A DNA stretch of 64,000 nt from Megalopta genalis (Eukaryota; Arthropoda; Insecta; Hymenoptera; Halictidae), in contig NC_135017.1 of assembly GCF_051020955.1 (NCBI RefSeq), positions 27,808,689 to 27,872,688 of the forward strand. The letters are read 5' to 3'. The notes under the pieces are model-generated. The model was not told the DNA's origin, made no database searches, and saw nothing but the letters and a program-made list of their open reading frames with translations. Each line of letters begins with the position of its first letter. The stretch's first letter is position 1. Positions 35,327-49,015 of this stretch are shown piece by piece. The translations under genes were made by a program, and so were the position numbers.

Positions 35327-38300
35327 AACGATTGTTTAGTTTCTAATAATGTCCGGATATGGTGGAAAGAAACGAGAAACATTGTAGGAAATCGTACAGA
35401 AAGGAATCAAACGAAGCAAGAGACTTGGAGGCTGCGTAAACCGAAATATCGTTCTCGATTCGTTTTAATTCGCGTGAAAAAACGCGAGCCACGTTAGCAT
35501 AAGTGCGCTGAAACGTGGTAGCAGTTTCTCGCGAATGGTTCGCGACAATTCCTACCGGTCTGGCGACAGACTGGACAGTTATTAGCAGCGTCACGATTAA
35601 TCCAAGCGTTGTGGACGTCACGGAAAAACGTGTCGAGACGATTCACCGCGAGCCCCTCGTTACTATGAAAGACATAATCATGCGCTTTGGTACGGAAAGG
35701 TCGCATCGAACGACCGATAGTAACGAGCACGAAACTCGAATTTACTCCTCGAACGGTTCTCGTCGGGGCAGAAGCTCGGGCCTCCGAATTCCGGGTCGTT
35801 CGCGGGTACAGTCAATGAGCTAATTAACGAAGCGACCAGACGAGCCCGATTCCCGCTCTCGGCTCATTTTTCCTAACAGCGGTTCTATGTAATCAGATCG
35901 AATTATTTCACAAATAACGAATTAATCCACCGATTGGCCTTGCGTAGCCGTATTCTCGCCGATACCTTCTCCATTTCGTCCATTTCGGCGCCTGCAACGC
36001 TCGCGAGCATAACTCATCGATTACGATTAACCAGCGGTCAGTTAAAAGTCCGCTCGTTCGCTGAAACGTTTTCTCAATTCGTTGCGCTTCCAGGCGCCGT
36101 ACCTTTCCAACGAGTCCCTGGACCCTTCCTCCTGTCCTTGCCTTCTTCTCTCCCTTCGGCGACGATGGAAACTATTGCGAAAACCATCCAGAGCGTTTCG
36201 CGGGAAAAAGAAGCACGAGCATATAGTATTTTAGTAAGAATTACGAGACAATACACGACGTCGAACTAAGGGGATGCGACGATTAAGATAACGGGACTAA
36301 CAGTTCAGACACCAGAGAAAAACCGAACCAGACTTGGGACCTTCATTTCCTCGACGCGACGCGAGGGTTCGCTATCTTCCGCGGTTTCAGGCGTGCCCTA
36401 AAATCGTGACTGAAACTGTAATTAGACTACTGAAAAAGAGAAATCGATGTAGGAAGCCTTTTCGCAACACCTTCGTATTTCCCACTTTCGTTTAGGTTTT
36501 TGCTCGCGTGGAAATAACTCGGAACGAATCGGTGCAGTTCTTTGAAAGTTCAGAAGTTGTTAATTCACGCCAACAATTGTTGTTACGTATTACATTATTA
36601 TACCGTGGATGTTTACACCAAATAAGAATTATCCAAATCGATTGTCGTTCGTAAATCGAATGGAAATATATTTCCCTTTCCGATAATTCCGATACGCTGC
36701 ACATCGTATCAAAATACAGTGATTTCTCTCCAATTCGCGCCGAGATTGCGCACAAAACTGGACAATTTGGGAAGAGGAGATACGATTATTCCAGCCTCGC
36801 GGCTCGTTTTTATAATTGTTGATAATCGGCAACTATGAAAATGTGCAACGAGGCTCGAGTAATCCTATTTTCTCTTCCCAAATTGTCCAGTTTTGTACGC
36901 AATCTGATCGCGAATTAAGGAGAAATTACTGTGTTTTCAAATTCTTTTAACGCTCTTACAATTTCGTTTTCGATGTAGTCGATTTCATCAGAAATACGCT
37001 TAAAATCCGCAGTCTACCTATTACTATCTTAAAGTTAATCATACCATTTTTAACATCCAGAAAGGATGCACCAAACGCGTTGTTTTCCTACCAAACCCTT
37101 GCTGAATCTTCTCAGGAACGAATCACTTTCCCGCGAGCGTGCGACGGTAAACGAGATGTCGGAGAACGTTGAACACAGAAAGCAATAAGAAAGACGCGAA
37201 GCAATAGATAAAGCGCGATCGATGATTCCAGTGAAACGATTCGAATGATTTCGCGGATTCGATACCCAGGTCTGTTTCGATTAGGATTAATAATAGCGAC
37301 GGAGCAAACGAAAGAGACCAAGTTAAATTGTTAACGATTAGAGGATTATAGACGAAATATACAACGAGATACGATAGCGTTTACTATTTTTTACGTTGGT
37401 GGTACTTTAATTGAATGAAAATGTTCCTTTTAGAGTAAAACTAAAAGCTGAGAGCCGGCCGACTGCGAAGCCAGCGACGATTGTATATTAAAGAAATTCG
37501 ACTTCCCGTCGTAGTAAAGTCGTAACTGTTTCTACGGTGGTCAAGACCGTCTGTTATGCGAAAGTATTTTTTAATAGAGACGCACGCGAGCAAAAACGAA
37601 TGTCGAATTGCTCGTCGCGAGAGAACCATATGTTCGCGCGAGTTTCCGGATAAATGGAGTTTCCCGTAACGGTGAAGTAATTTCGTACGGTTCTTAGAGA
37701 AGGATCCAAAGTATTAAATCGCTAAGAAGAGTATTACGCTGTTAGACATATTTACTCGTAACATTAATGTTAAGCGAAAAATTGTATTTTAACGACGGCA
37801 AGATTCGACTGCCAACGAATTTGTAATTATACGATAAGACCGATTAAGGCGCCTGTGAAAAGAATCAATGCGAATCGCGAAATCGTTCTACTACAACAGG
37901 CGAACATCTGAAATCGAGTTTCCGCCTTCTGTTCCGCGCCAAACGAACGTGTCACAAACATGAGAAATTAAACGATGTATCTGTCTAGGCGCGTTGTACT
38001 CCCATGCAACGTCGTATCCGTTCTCGTTAATTTAATCCCTTCGTTCAACGCGTTCTCCGCCATTGCTCGAAGTGTTTCGCGCGAACCACGAAAATTCGAA
38101 ATTCGATGGAGAAACTTTGGAAAACGCGTCGTTGACCGGCGGAGAACGCGTCGGAAGGCGAGCGCCGCAAGCTTCCTAAATTATTTATTGTTTCACGAAG
38201 ACACGACGGAGACTATAGCAATAATTCGAGTCTGCCCGAACAGGTATATGCCTTTGAATGACGAACAAGCCACACGGCAATAATCGAGATTTCTCGCGTG

Positions 38301-39480
38301 AAGAGCGACCGAGGACCGGCATTCCGCGACCGAAGAGAGCCCGGAGTCCGGTCGTCGCTTAGCTCGATGCCCGGTTGCGCATTGTACTTCAGAATAAAAA
38401 CAAAAAAAAAGAACGGCATTTCTTTTCTTCAATCGCAAACAGCAGCACGGTCGCGGACCATCTCGTCCGGATTCATATCGCGCGTCTCCTTGAATCTCCG
38501 GACGATGGTTCCTCAGATTAATCTCGCGACACCCGGAAGAGACGCACCCGCCAAGAATGACTTCACCCGATCACACACCTCGCTACGAATCATTGTAGGA
38601 ACTATGACCTATTTCTCTATCTAGTAGTATATTTATTAAAGACTTATTTATTGTAAACAGTTGACTCTCCGTGTACATATACGTACGTATCACCACGACG
38701 ACCATTATGTTACTCGTACGAATCACGCGCGTCGATCATGCGATCCTCGTTATGTTGTGCCTGTCCCCTCGGTCATAAGAAAATCGGCGAGCGCCCGGTT
38801 CCGCGGGCGGCGTTTCGTCCAACACAATGGAAACACGGTCGAACGAGAGCACCCCGCGCGAACGATCGATCGATCAATCGCGTCTCCCCGTGCGCTCGGC
38901 GAGCGAGCGCGATAGATCGGGATGGGAAATCAGATGATTCGATTGTAACCGCGCGATAATTCTCAAAGTACTGATGTAATTTAATATTTAATTTAACGGC
39001 TAGGCCGATAGTATATAGGTAACTCTCTGGCAGACGTCATTTTGTTACGAACCGTCTCGAGTCCCGACCCCGAAATTGGCAGGGCAAAAGGATGCTTCTT
39101 ACACGACTGATATAGGATCGATTTATCCGACGATGCTTCGAGCGCGACACGGAAAAAACTAACAGAACACCTTCGGGAATTTATGGCCCGGTAGCCGAGC
39201 CACGTGCACGAACCACGCTGGATAAAGTAAACGCGCGCGCCAAGTTGTACGTAGTCAATTAGATTCTCGAAACGTTTTGTCCGATTGGGCCTCGAGCGTG
39301 CGAGTTCGTACATGCTGACGCGGAACCGTGCCGGGCCGATAAATTGTTGAATGTCTTCGTTCATTTTTTTCCTCCCCCTTAGTCACTCTGTACACGACTG
39401 TACTTACATGTACGCTAATGTTTAACTCGCCACGACGAATGTAAGCTGTAAGACTAATTGTAAAGAATTACAAATAAACG
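35327..39480. other. Repeat-poor block of about 4 kb: possible distal 3' UTR or noncoding transcript
   Basis: Apart from one CAGT MITE at 36717-36931, this block lacks the repeats that fill the rest of the window, and it is GC-richer than its flanks to both sides. No open frame of convincing length or composition is present on either strand. Features typical of 3' UTRs are visible on the + strand: an AU-rich TTATTTATT near 38643, a Pumilio-type TGTACATA near 38674, AATAAA near 38392, and AATAAA near 39472 in a run of A/T. It may be the distal 3' UTR of the FGF gene, a separate lncRNA, or a conserved regulatory block. None of these is shown by the sequence alone. Confidence 0.35.
36717..36931. 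mobile_element. CAGT MITE, CAGTGATTTCTC subfamily, complete
   Basis: Left CAGTGATTTCTCTCCAATTC and right GGAGAAATTACTG with both arms. The arms carry GCGCACAAAACTGGACAATT and its inverse rather than the AAACAAAAATGG form, so this is a distinct subfamily, also seen at 28739. Confidence 0.85.
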
Positions 39481-40131
39481 ATAAATTAAATCTTTCTGCA
39501 CTTCTGTCGAAGTTCAATCAGAAACGAAAAGCAACCGAATCGTATTCATGTTTCTTTTCACTGCACCTTACCGACTGTCAGTTTCGCGCGAATTCGAACG
39601 AGAGGTCGCGGCCGATGAGATTTTCTTTTCTCTTTCCTTGTTTTTTTTTTTTATTTGGAAATTCAGCTCTCCTTGTTCTGTTTTGTTCGAATCAGAGTCG
39701 AGGAATGCGATCGAAGCTGAATAGCGAGTGGAAACGCTTGCGTCGCGTTTATTAATGTTAAAAAAAAAAGAGAAAAACGACAGTTTCCCAAGCGTTGTGT
39801 TACAGTTACGCAACGGAGTCGGTGTAACCAGCCACCGACAAAGCTCCTAGCCATATTACTTCCGGCGGAACTGAAATTGGACCGCTTCGCTCGCCGCGGG
39901 CGAAGCCACTTAAATTCCCATTTCTAAATGATAACGCTACCTTGTCGCGCGGTTCCTCTAAATTGCGGAAACGGATCCGGGACGAAACGCTTCCGCGAGT
40001 TTTCCCTTTCGTGTACACAGAAACTGTTGGCCCGACAACCGTTTTTTTCTGTGTGCGATTTAATACGACCGAAGCGCGGAATAAAGCTGAAATTCATAAA
40101 ACCGACATTTATTGCAGTAATCGGAGAGATA
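39481..40131. other. Spacer, no recognised gene
   Basis: Poly-T and poly-A runs lie near 39642 and 39760. Short overlapping frames on both strands lack motifs. Confidence 0.35.
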
Positions 40132-40349
40132 TTAACCCCTTGCCATACTTTGACAAAATCTGTGAAGTACGAACGGTATCCTGTTCTTTTTAGTCTGAAT
40201 AAAATTCTGATTCCTTGTCATCAATATTTAAACATTTAAGCTAATGTAGATGAATGTGAATTGTCGTTTTTCTTCTTAGAAATTATTGCAGTCGAAAAAT
40301 TTCTAATCATTGTAATAATTATGAAGAAAATGTTACGGCAAAGGGTTGA
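40132..40349. mobile_element. piggyBac-like MITE, family D, left of a joined pair
   Basis: TTAACCCCTTGCCATAC at the left; GTTACGGCAAAGGGTTGA at the right. The right target site reads TTGA and is shared with the next element. Confidence 0.72.
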
Positions 40350-40555
40350 CCCTTTGTCATACCATTTTTTTCCCAGTTATGATGGCTAGAAGTTTTTCGA
40401 TTATGACAATTTTTCAGAAGAAGAAGAATGTATTTATTGTGTGCTCACGTTTCCTTGAATGCTTAAATATTGTCGGGAAAACGACAGAATTTTATTTGAA
40501 TCGAAAAGAAATCTCCGTCACGTGTCGGACTCATTAAAGTACAACAAAGGGTTAA
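40346..40555. mobile_element. piggyBac-like MITE, family D, right of a joined pair
   Basis: TTGACCCTTTGTCATACC at the left and ACAACAAAGGGTTAA at the right. It is similar in length and ends to its neighbour and abuts it through one shared 4-bp site. Confidence 0.7.
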
Positions 40556-42500
40556 AATTACATTGAAACGTGCAAGATAATGGAAAATGTTCGACCAGAG
40601 CTAAATCGTGTACACCAAATTCTGTTTTCACATGGTTCTGATTTAACACAGTCTAAAAAGATAAATACAATTTCCTTTTCACACGATTTCATTCGAATCG
40701 GCATGGTTAAAAAATTTATTTCACCATTTTTAACGTACGTATGTCATGTTTACTTTAAGAATTTAATTACCTCTTGTTTTTATAAAATAAGCTATGGATG
40801 AATGCATATATAAATAAAATTTGGCTTTTTATAAAGAGTTCTCATAAAGTTTTTTGTACGAATCCTTTAATTTTATACATTTCTTACAGGTTTTAAGAAC
40901 AACACGACCTATCTCCTATTTTTCTGTGCATGTACACAGTGTCTTTTTTTATATGGTTTCTTTCTGGAACGTATCTTCTTTGTAAAAACAGAATTGGGTG
41001 TCTATACAAATTATTTTGTGCGAATTACTGCGAAAGACAAACTCATTTCGATGATTTTATCACTAACTTCTTCAGTGGGGAAATGACGAGTCTCGCCCGA
41101 AAACATTTTCTGTGCCATAATGTATACGTTTCTTCTAATTGTTAAAAGAAATTTACGCATTCTCCTGACTTTTTTCTATTTAAAATTCTGTCGTTAATTT
41201 ATTAGAGAATAAACGATATTAAAAAGAAATTTAAATAGTTCGTAAATTTTGTTCACAATGACTTCGATTATGTTCAGAATATTTTTTCTTAATTTAAAAA
41301 ATTTTAAAAAAACATTCTTTCAATTTTTATTTCATATTAGCATTGCTTTATTAATCTGCTCTATTACAAATAAAATAGTGTCCTTCATACAAATATGTTA
41401 AATAAAAACAGAAATATTTTAGTTCCATTTTGTAATGACTCCTCGCATACAGTTCCGCTAAATTAAATTGTCTGCACGTTCCTTTCAAAATAAATAGTAA
41501 AGCAAATGGTTAAGATGAATCCTTGACTCCAGAACATTCGCACGACGCGCAGCAGACAAATTCGAAGACTGCTATTATTAGCAAATTACAATTAATTATT
41601 AGCAATTATTGGCAATTCATCGAATAATCTCTCTTTACATCAGTAAATACAAGCTATACAGATATTCTCCAATCGTCACTCATTCAAACTAAACAAAACA
41701 CAGTAAGAAGTACACCACTTTATCAATCGATGACTTTATAGGTCGTCAGATGCATTATTTTCTGTGATATGCAGAAAAAGTCTCCAATGCATTTGTGCTG
41801 AATTTCTCGAAAATGGTATTCGTCGACTCGAATCGAATCGAACCAGAATAGAAAGAGAACAATTTAGCAAAATCTCGCGAAACGCTACGTAGCTACTGGA
41901 AGACGCGGTTGGAAGCGATCGCAAGTTTTCATTGTGTTGGCAGCCCCGACAGCGGAACGAAAAAGAATTTCGTGCGAGCGAGAACGCGAAACGCGGGGAA
42001 CGTCGATATTTTCGTCGATGCCGCTTGCCACCGCAAATTGTAATAAAGTAATGCGTGTCTCTTGGACGAACGAGACAACGAGCGGTTCGTCGAGACTAGA
42101 GGTAACAAAGAAAGACAGTTGATTCTTGTAACGTTGTAACGCGACTGCACAGCGGTCCGAACGACAATAAGAAAGAATGCGGCGAGTTCTTTTCTCGTCT
42201 GTTTCCCTTCTGTGAATAATTGCGACCGCGAAACGGGAGCGAAGGAGAATCAACGTCCGAGAGCAGACACCGTTTCCGTGCACGTCGTTCGAACGATCGC
42301 GGCGAGCGCTGTACCAGTAATTGCCAATTGTTACATTACAACCCTGTAATCGTATAGAAAATCGCAATAAAGTGAAGCCAAGGGAATTACGATCAGTATG
42401 ACAAGCACGTGTAATATTATCGTCACTGAATATGCGCATCTCACGCATGTACATGTTCGTCAACCCTGTCATGTTCAAATTCGATGAATGCTTTCCCATC
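40556..42500. other. Spacer with a GC-richer part (41880-42490), no supported gene
   Basis: The minus strand from 42499 to 41885 is open for 204 codons, the longest unexplained frame in the window, but it is Arg/Ser-rich, has no motif I recognise, and overlaps frames on the other strand. It is noted as a weak candidate only. Confidence 0.3.
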
Positions 42501-42504
42501 CCTA

Positions 42505-42850
42505 TACAAATAGTATAACTATATACTATACTATTATATATTACTATATAGTATATTTATATATTTATACTATAGTATATTACTATATACTATATTTATA
42601 CTATAGTATATTACTATATACTATACTTACTATATAGTATATTTATATATTTATACTATAGTAAATTACTATATACTATACTTACTATATAGTATATTTA
42701 TATATTTATACTATAGTAAATTACTATATACTATACTTACTATATAGTATATTTATATATTTATACTATAGTAAATTACTATATACTATACTATATAGTA
42801 TAATAGTATACTATATACTACAATAGTATAATTATATACTATATATATAT
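42505..42850. repeat. AT satellite of TATACTATATAGTATA units
   Basis: Repeated TATAGTATATTTATATATTT and ACTATAGTAAATTACTATAT with a repeated block of about 55-60 bp; strongly palindromic. Confidence 0.92.
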
Positions 42851-43150
42851 ATATATACTACATACTATATAAATATAATAGTATAACTCCATTTATGCGA
42901 TCATCATTTATGTAAATGCAAAAAATAGTGTCTAATAATGTCTAAATACTATATATATACTATATACTATATAAATATAGTAGTATAACTCCATTTATGC
43001 GATCTTCATTTATGTAAATGCTAAAAATAGTGTCTAATAACGTCTAAATACTATATATATACTATATACTATATAAATATAATAGTATAACTCCATTTAT
43101 GCGATCATCATTTATGTGAATGCTAAAAATAGTGTCTAATAATGTCTAAA
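42851..43150. repeat. 102-bp tandem repeat, three copies
   Basis: AACTCCATTTATGCGATC occurs at 42885, 42987 and 43089, each followed by AAAATAGTGTCTAATAA and an AT run continuous with the neighbouring satellite. Confidence 0.93.
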
Positions 43151-43815
43151 AAGACGATGCTCTGTTTTGTCAACCATAGTCGAGCTGCTATTATCTGAAC
43201 TAAGCGTCGCTTCAATCATATGAAAGCCTTGGGCTATGAAAGTGAAACATTCATTTTTAAATAAGAAACAAATATGTTATATCAATATTGACTTCTGAAC
43301 GCTCTATTAAAAAGTTACAATAAAAGTACAAAATGATTGCGGACCATTGTTTCGTCGACACGATCCCATTGCCATTATCTATTTCGTTATGTTATGCAAA
43401 CTCTGATGATTACTATGCTTCCAGTTACAAATGATACAGTAGAATCAATTTTTCGTAGATAACAGTTGCGCATTCGTGAAAACGAGTGACATTTTGAAAT
43501 GGAGTTGTAACAAAAGGTATCGGTTATAATTCTGGATTTTTGTTGTAATTTTCTAACAAAGCATTTAAAAATCTATGTTTATATAGTATCGTTTTTTATT
43601 TTTACTTGTAGAATATGATATTAAAATTTGATCAGTCCTCAAGTATTGGGGAAAGTCAGTGCATTTCTATTGTATAAATTACTTAGTTGTACGAACTAGT
43701 TTTCCGACGAGTTCGTATAAATGGAGTTTTACTATGATGTTGTCTGTGAGCTTATTTGTTTGTTACGAAATCGCATCAATTAGAGCCTGTAAAGTTATCT
43801 GAAGCAGCAGTAATA
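43151..43815. other. Spacer, nothing recognised
   Basis: AT-rich sequence without open frames or repeats of note. Confidence 0.4.
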
Positions 43816-44468
43816 CAGTAATTTCTCCCGGAAATGCCAAATTTTGGGTTACTGTGATATGGTCTGTTTGGGTGTGAGTCAGGTAAGGAAAACCGAGGAG
43901 CTGCAAGGTACGTACGTGGTAGGTACTGGATACGAGGCCGTCAAATTGCCTTCGAATCATGTCATGTGGCCTTTGAGTTGCCTTCGAATCGTGGCATGTG
44001 GCCTCCGAATTGTCTTCGAAACGTCATGTGGTCTCCGAATTGCCTTTGAATCGCATCATGTGGCCTCCGAATTGTCTTCGAAACGTCATGTGGTCTCCGA
44101 ATTGCCTTTGAATCGCATCATGTGGCCTCCGAATTGCCTTTGAATCGTGTCATGTGGCCTCCAAATTGTCTTCGAATCGTGTCATGTGGCCTCTGAATTG
44201 CTTTCGAATCACCTTCGAATCGTGGCATGTGGCTTCCGAATTGCCTTCGAATCATGGCAAAAAATTAGAAATAAAAAAGTTAAGTCACATTTTTATTCTA
44301 GCATTACTATGTATTCATATTAATGTACACCGACATGCTACCTTTTTTGCCGACTGCCCGAGTTTCTATAAAAACAAGCTACGAGACTTGAAAAATCGCC
44401 ACATAGTATTCCGAGATCTGCCGGTTTCAATTCCGATCTCCGAACATTTCTAGGAGAAATTTTGGCTG
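43816..44468. mobile_element. CAGTAATTTCTCC element with internal minisatellite
   Basis: The left end CAGTAATTTCTCCCGGAAAT is mirrored by CATTTCTAGGAGAAATTTTG before GCTG at the right. Between them lie a 30-32 bp minisatellite and a segment shared with 28472-28740. The termini are related to the CAGT MITE family. Confidence 0.7.
43942..44256. repeat. 30-32 bp minisatellite, about nine units
   Basis: Units of the type CATGTGGCCTCCGAATTG plus CCTTCGAATCGTGT. Units of 30 and 32 bp mix. The + strand stays open across most of the array, giving an illusory repetitive peptide. Confidence 0.93.
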
Positions 44469-47400
44469 TCCAAAAAATAAGTTTATGATAACAATTTACC
44501 AATGTTCTTTGGCACGTTTCAATTCGTAGCATTTTTTAGAAAAAACATGTCTTCGGCATTTCACTCACTATAATTGTGCAAAAACATGTTGCAACAGGAA
44601 CGAGGGATTATGAAAGGCTACTTATACGTTAAAATAAATCTAGTTTTATTATGAATAAACTGCGAATGTTTAAGGAAAATAAAAATCATTCGAGTCGATT
44701 ATAAGAAGTTAGATGAAAATGTATGGTTTCTATCAATAATTTTAACAGTTTGACAACAATGTAGCAATGTTATTAAAACTTCTTAATCGCTTCGCAATTT
44801 TGCTTTCCATTCATCCAATTTTGTCAAAAATGCGTAAAACACGTGGTTCAATTATGAGTGAGTTATATAAATTTTCAAGAAAAATTTGTAGATAATATAT
44901 AATATTATATTATATTATATATTATATTATATTATATATTATATAATATTATAAATTTTGAGGAAACATTTATTAAATACTATGTGACATAGATATCTTG
45001 ATAAACTTGAACAGAACAACAAATAGTCGACAACAAAGCTGAACGAAGAAGGAACAAAATCAGCGTAAATTACAAATTATATAAATTATAAATATTTGTG
45101 TTAATCGATCACGAAAGAAGCACAATTTCACTTTCAAAAGATTTATTATTCTGCGATTCTTCTTTACTGGAATTGAATGATTACAAATAGATTGCAGATC
45201 TTTATGCAAAATAAAAATTGTCTGCGTCAATTGCAAGGAATAGTAAACTAAATTCTAACTAAATTCTAAAAAATAATTCTCTTTTTTACTGGAATAATTT
45301 CAATAAGTTCAAAATAATACATTGACATTTTTTAATTCTATCAATCTTTCTACTAAATTACAATTATAGTCAGTTCTCTCATAAATGTATAAAATCCATA
45401 GTCCAATTCAAATTATTCACCATCTAGCCTAATCGATTCCTCTTTTCTTCAGTTTCCAATGATATTAACCTTTTATGTAGAATTCAGGTTTGCATCGATT
45501 TCAGAAAAAATTTCTACGACTTCCACCAGAACAAATATGGCGACTTTAACGAAGCCCTTGAATGTGATATACATACTAGAGATCCTTGAGAGACGAACTT
45601 TTGCGACTCGATCAGTAAGTGGCTATACCGATTGTAGGAGAATCAGAATCAAAATGGAGGCATTAAGAAAAAATTACATGACGGCACCTGACTGTTAACC
45701 AGTCAGACCTAGGCAAATTTTAATTGAAATAAAAATCAAATATAACTGTTTGAAATAATTTAAATCAGACTGTTATTTTCAGCACCGTTATATGAAAATA
45801 GAAATAATATCGATTCATTTGAGACAAAGCAATTTTAAATAATAAATTATTTCTGTATTTCAAATCAGCCAAAAGAAATGATGGAGGAAAGAATAATAAA
45901 CGAAAAGATTTGGTTGGTCTTCGCAACAACTTGTTTAAAACAATGCTCTCTTCATACAGAAATAATACGCAAAATAATAATCAACAAAAAGATTTTATTT
46001 TATGAACTCTTCACAACAATGTATTTAATAAAGCTAAAATGTATAATCCAGCCCAGAACATTAAATTTAATTTCCTAATTATTTCAAATAATTACTTCAA
46101 ATAATTATAACATAAAATAAATTATGTAATGAAATTTGAAATAATATTTGATCCTTGAATTTCGATCCTTGAAAACCAAGTATCACTTTTACCTATATTC
46201 TATAGGGCAGTAAAGTGGTATTATATAAATATTTGTCCTTTAACCTCTTTTAATTATTTTATTTTTCACACTATAAAGTAATCGTATAAAATGTATAAAT
46301 AAAAACACAAAACCTTTTACTTACTAATACCTACAAAATTTCACAGCAGTATAATGATTTTTACCTCAAATCGACTTTGTATAACGAAGTCACAATTTTT
46401 GCATTTGCTCCGAGTTGCTCGTAAGTATGTCAAAACGATCTTCCGAGTGTTAAGGGTTGATCGAAGCCTGGAACAAAAGAGTTTATAAGATATAAACTGT
46501 CTTATATTAAATAAATTAATTACATTTAAAGTAAAAGTGTTTAAATAAAATTAAGGGATCCTATAGAATTTTTTCGTACATATTAGTCAAAAGATTAATG
46601 TGTGTATAAATTAATTTTAAATTAATATATTTTGTTGGGAGATATGTAAATGTAATAAACTTTAAAAACTTAGATAGTATAAAACATTTAATATAGAAGG
46701 CTTTTTCTACACTTACGTTCTGTATGTCACTGACACGTTCCCAATAATTATCAGACACGAGCTGTCAGTTAATATACAGTGTAAATTTGTTAATTTTAAT
46801 ACGACGGGTCAGCAGGTGACTGATATACAAAAAGGAAGCCGAAAGAAAAGAATTTTCTTGTATTATACTTGAAACGTCGCGTCATTTAGAGTCTGTAGCC
46901 TTATAAATTTTAATAATAGAGGTAACACCTTGCTCCGATCACCTTTTATGCTTTACTATACGTCATTCAAATTATGTCCAACGCAGTTTAAGGAGATTTT
47001 CGTTCCTTGATTGATCACTTCATATATCATACGTACGCCACATTTACCGGCGGCGTTTGTAACAGACACCTACCTGCAATTATACCTTTCCCTTGCTGAT
47101 ACAATCATAAGTAAAAGTAATTTGCATTCTCCGTAAATATTAATTAAACAGTCATAATTATACGGTTCTAATGACACGTACATATGTAGATAGAGATCAG
47201 TTTCTGTTCCTTCGTGCAGTTTGCGTCTGAAACAAAATAGAAGCAAAATTAATTAGCTATACTTTCGTAACATATTTACTGTTTCATTTTGTTAAATTTT
47301 GTTTTAACCGTATTGCCAAGAAGAATTATAAAATCATTGAATAAAGGAAATAAAATATCGTTCGAATATTAAAATTTCTAATTTAATCCAGTAGAAGTTT

Positions 47401-47732
47401 AAGTCTGGAAGAATAATTCACTACTTGTAATATTTTTGCAACGTGCGCAAGCGTAGGTATTCAATCGTTTAATTAATCTTTCGAAATATCTGGTAATAAA
47501 TATATTACATCTAATTGTTGTTAGTGATAATTATAGAAATAATTTAGAGAATCGTTTCATTCGGATGGAAATATTTCTATTTAGTAAAATAATTTGGGAC
47601 GTCAATATTAAAGCAATATTAAATAAAATTGCGAATATATATTATAGAATACTAAATAGTAGCGATCAATTAACGTATAAATAGAATAAATGCGAAACAG
47701 TGCAGCATTATTGGTTTCTTCGTGAAATAATA
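44469..47732. other. AT-rich DNA, no gene found
   Basis: An AT palindromic microsatellite (ATTATATTATAT) lies at 44890-44955. A reversed, diverged CTGCGGA-family MITE spans about 45190-45405 (GATTGCAGATCTTTATGC ... AAAATCCATAGTCCAATT). Nothing coding is supported. Confidence 0.4.
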
Positions 47733-47944
47733 ATTAGACTACGGATTTTATGTATTTATCGCAAAAATAAGTAGAAGTAAATGCAAAATAACAAAAACAT
47801 TTAAACAGTTCGAAGATATTATTATATTAATGCCAACTCGTTAAGATTGTTAAGAGAAGAAATAATTATCTACATAGTTCTTGCTACTTGTACTTAATGA
47901 AGACAACAATTTGTATTTTGCACGAAGATGTACAGTTTAGTAAT
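47733..47944. mobile_element. Dispersed MITE, CTGCGGA family
   Basis: Left ATTAGACTACGGATTTTATG and right GAAGATGTACAGTTTAGTAA are inverse ends; internal GCACGAAG and TTTGTATTTTG match the copies at 18572 and 58029. Confidence 0.62.
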
Positions 47945-49015
47945 AATTCTCAGTTTCGTCACAAGGTTCAATACAAAAAACAAACGTTTCACGATCCGGA
48001 AATCTTTCGTTCAGAAACTTCAACAAATTCACTTATCATAAATCGGATAACCTGTCTTCGAAAATTAAATTTCAAGCAATATTCTTGTTAATTCGAGATA
48101 TTAATCTCCAACACGCAAGTGTGTAACATAAATGCGTTCGGATCGTAGGTCTAGCGGTTCTGTGCCACTGTATGGTGTATTAATTGACACTATGCACGGC
48201 TCACCAACATTATCATATACTGCATAAGGCGAAGTGACCATCTATTTACTGTCGCAACTATTTGTTTTATTGCTTCACGTTGTGAATTAAAGTTGACGTG
48301 ATAATCAATTTATAGTCACACCAATGACTAGTCAATTGATTTAAAAGTTGTCTCATAAATTAACAAGCCCCTTCTTGATAGTATCGTTTATGATTAATGA
48401 TCATTAGGATGATACTTCAACTTCCGATTTTATTGCCAAGAAACAAATGTAGCGACTTCAGTCGCATTCAACACTTAGCTGCGTCGATCTATTTTTATTT
48501 ATTTTCGATTACACTGAGCGCAGTTTCTTTCGGCAAGTTGTTCTAGAATTATTCTAACACGTGCGAAATTTATGAATATGTTCCACAAGCATTGTAACCT
48601 AAATCGTAGAAGTATTTTTGTTGTAAGATGTAAAATTGCCATTTCCTTATAACGTGTCAAATGCCATAGTGTCAGAGGTCGTTGAGATCGCCTTGATATA
48701 CATCACAGTACTGCGTTATGAAAAATAGAGATTGACGTGCAAAAAATAGCGATGACATCGATACTTAAGAAAAAAGGACGTTGAGAGAGAAAAAGGACAC
48801 GAATCATAATATTCTTATCTTTGAACTAAACGAAGTTGTCCCGACACATTTTTTGATATCAGCAAAAGTAGCGAAGATATTTCAATATGCTGATGATAAA
48901 ATAAACACCCTATATAAATAGTTATTTCATGTTCTGATATATTTTGTCGCGCGTACTGTTCACTGTCTTATTCTGCTAACACTTTCGGGTCAACGCAATT
49001 CAGTAAAACAACGAA
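47945..49015. other. Spacer, nothing recognised
   Basis: No open frame, RNA gene or repeat was identified. Confidence 0.35.

Noticed and set aside
43844..44143. Repetitive 99-codon frame across the minisatellite
   Set aside because: The repeat itself is simply free of stops in one frame; the peptide varies with unit length and has no start context.
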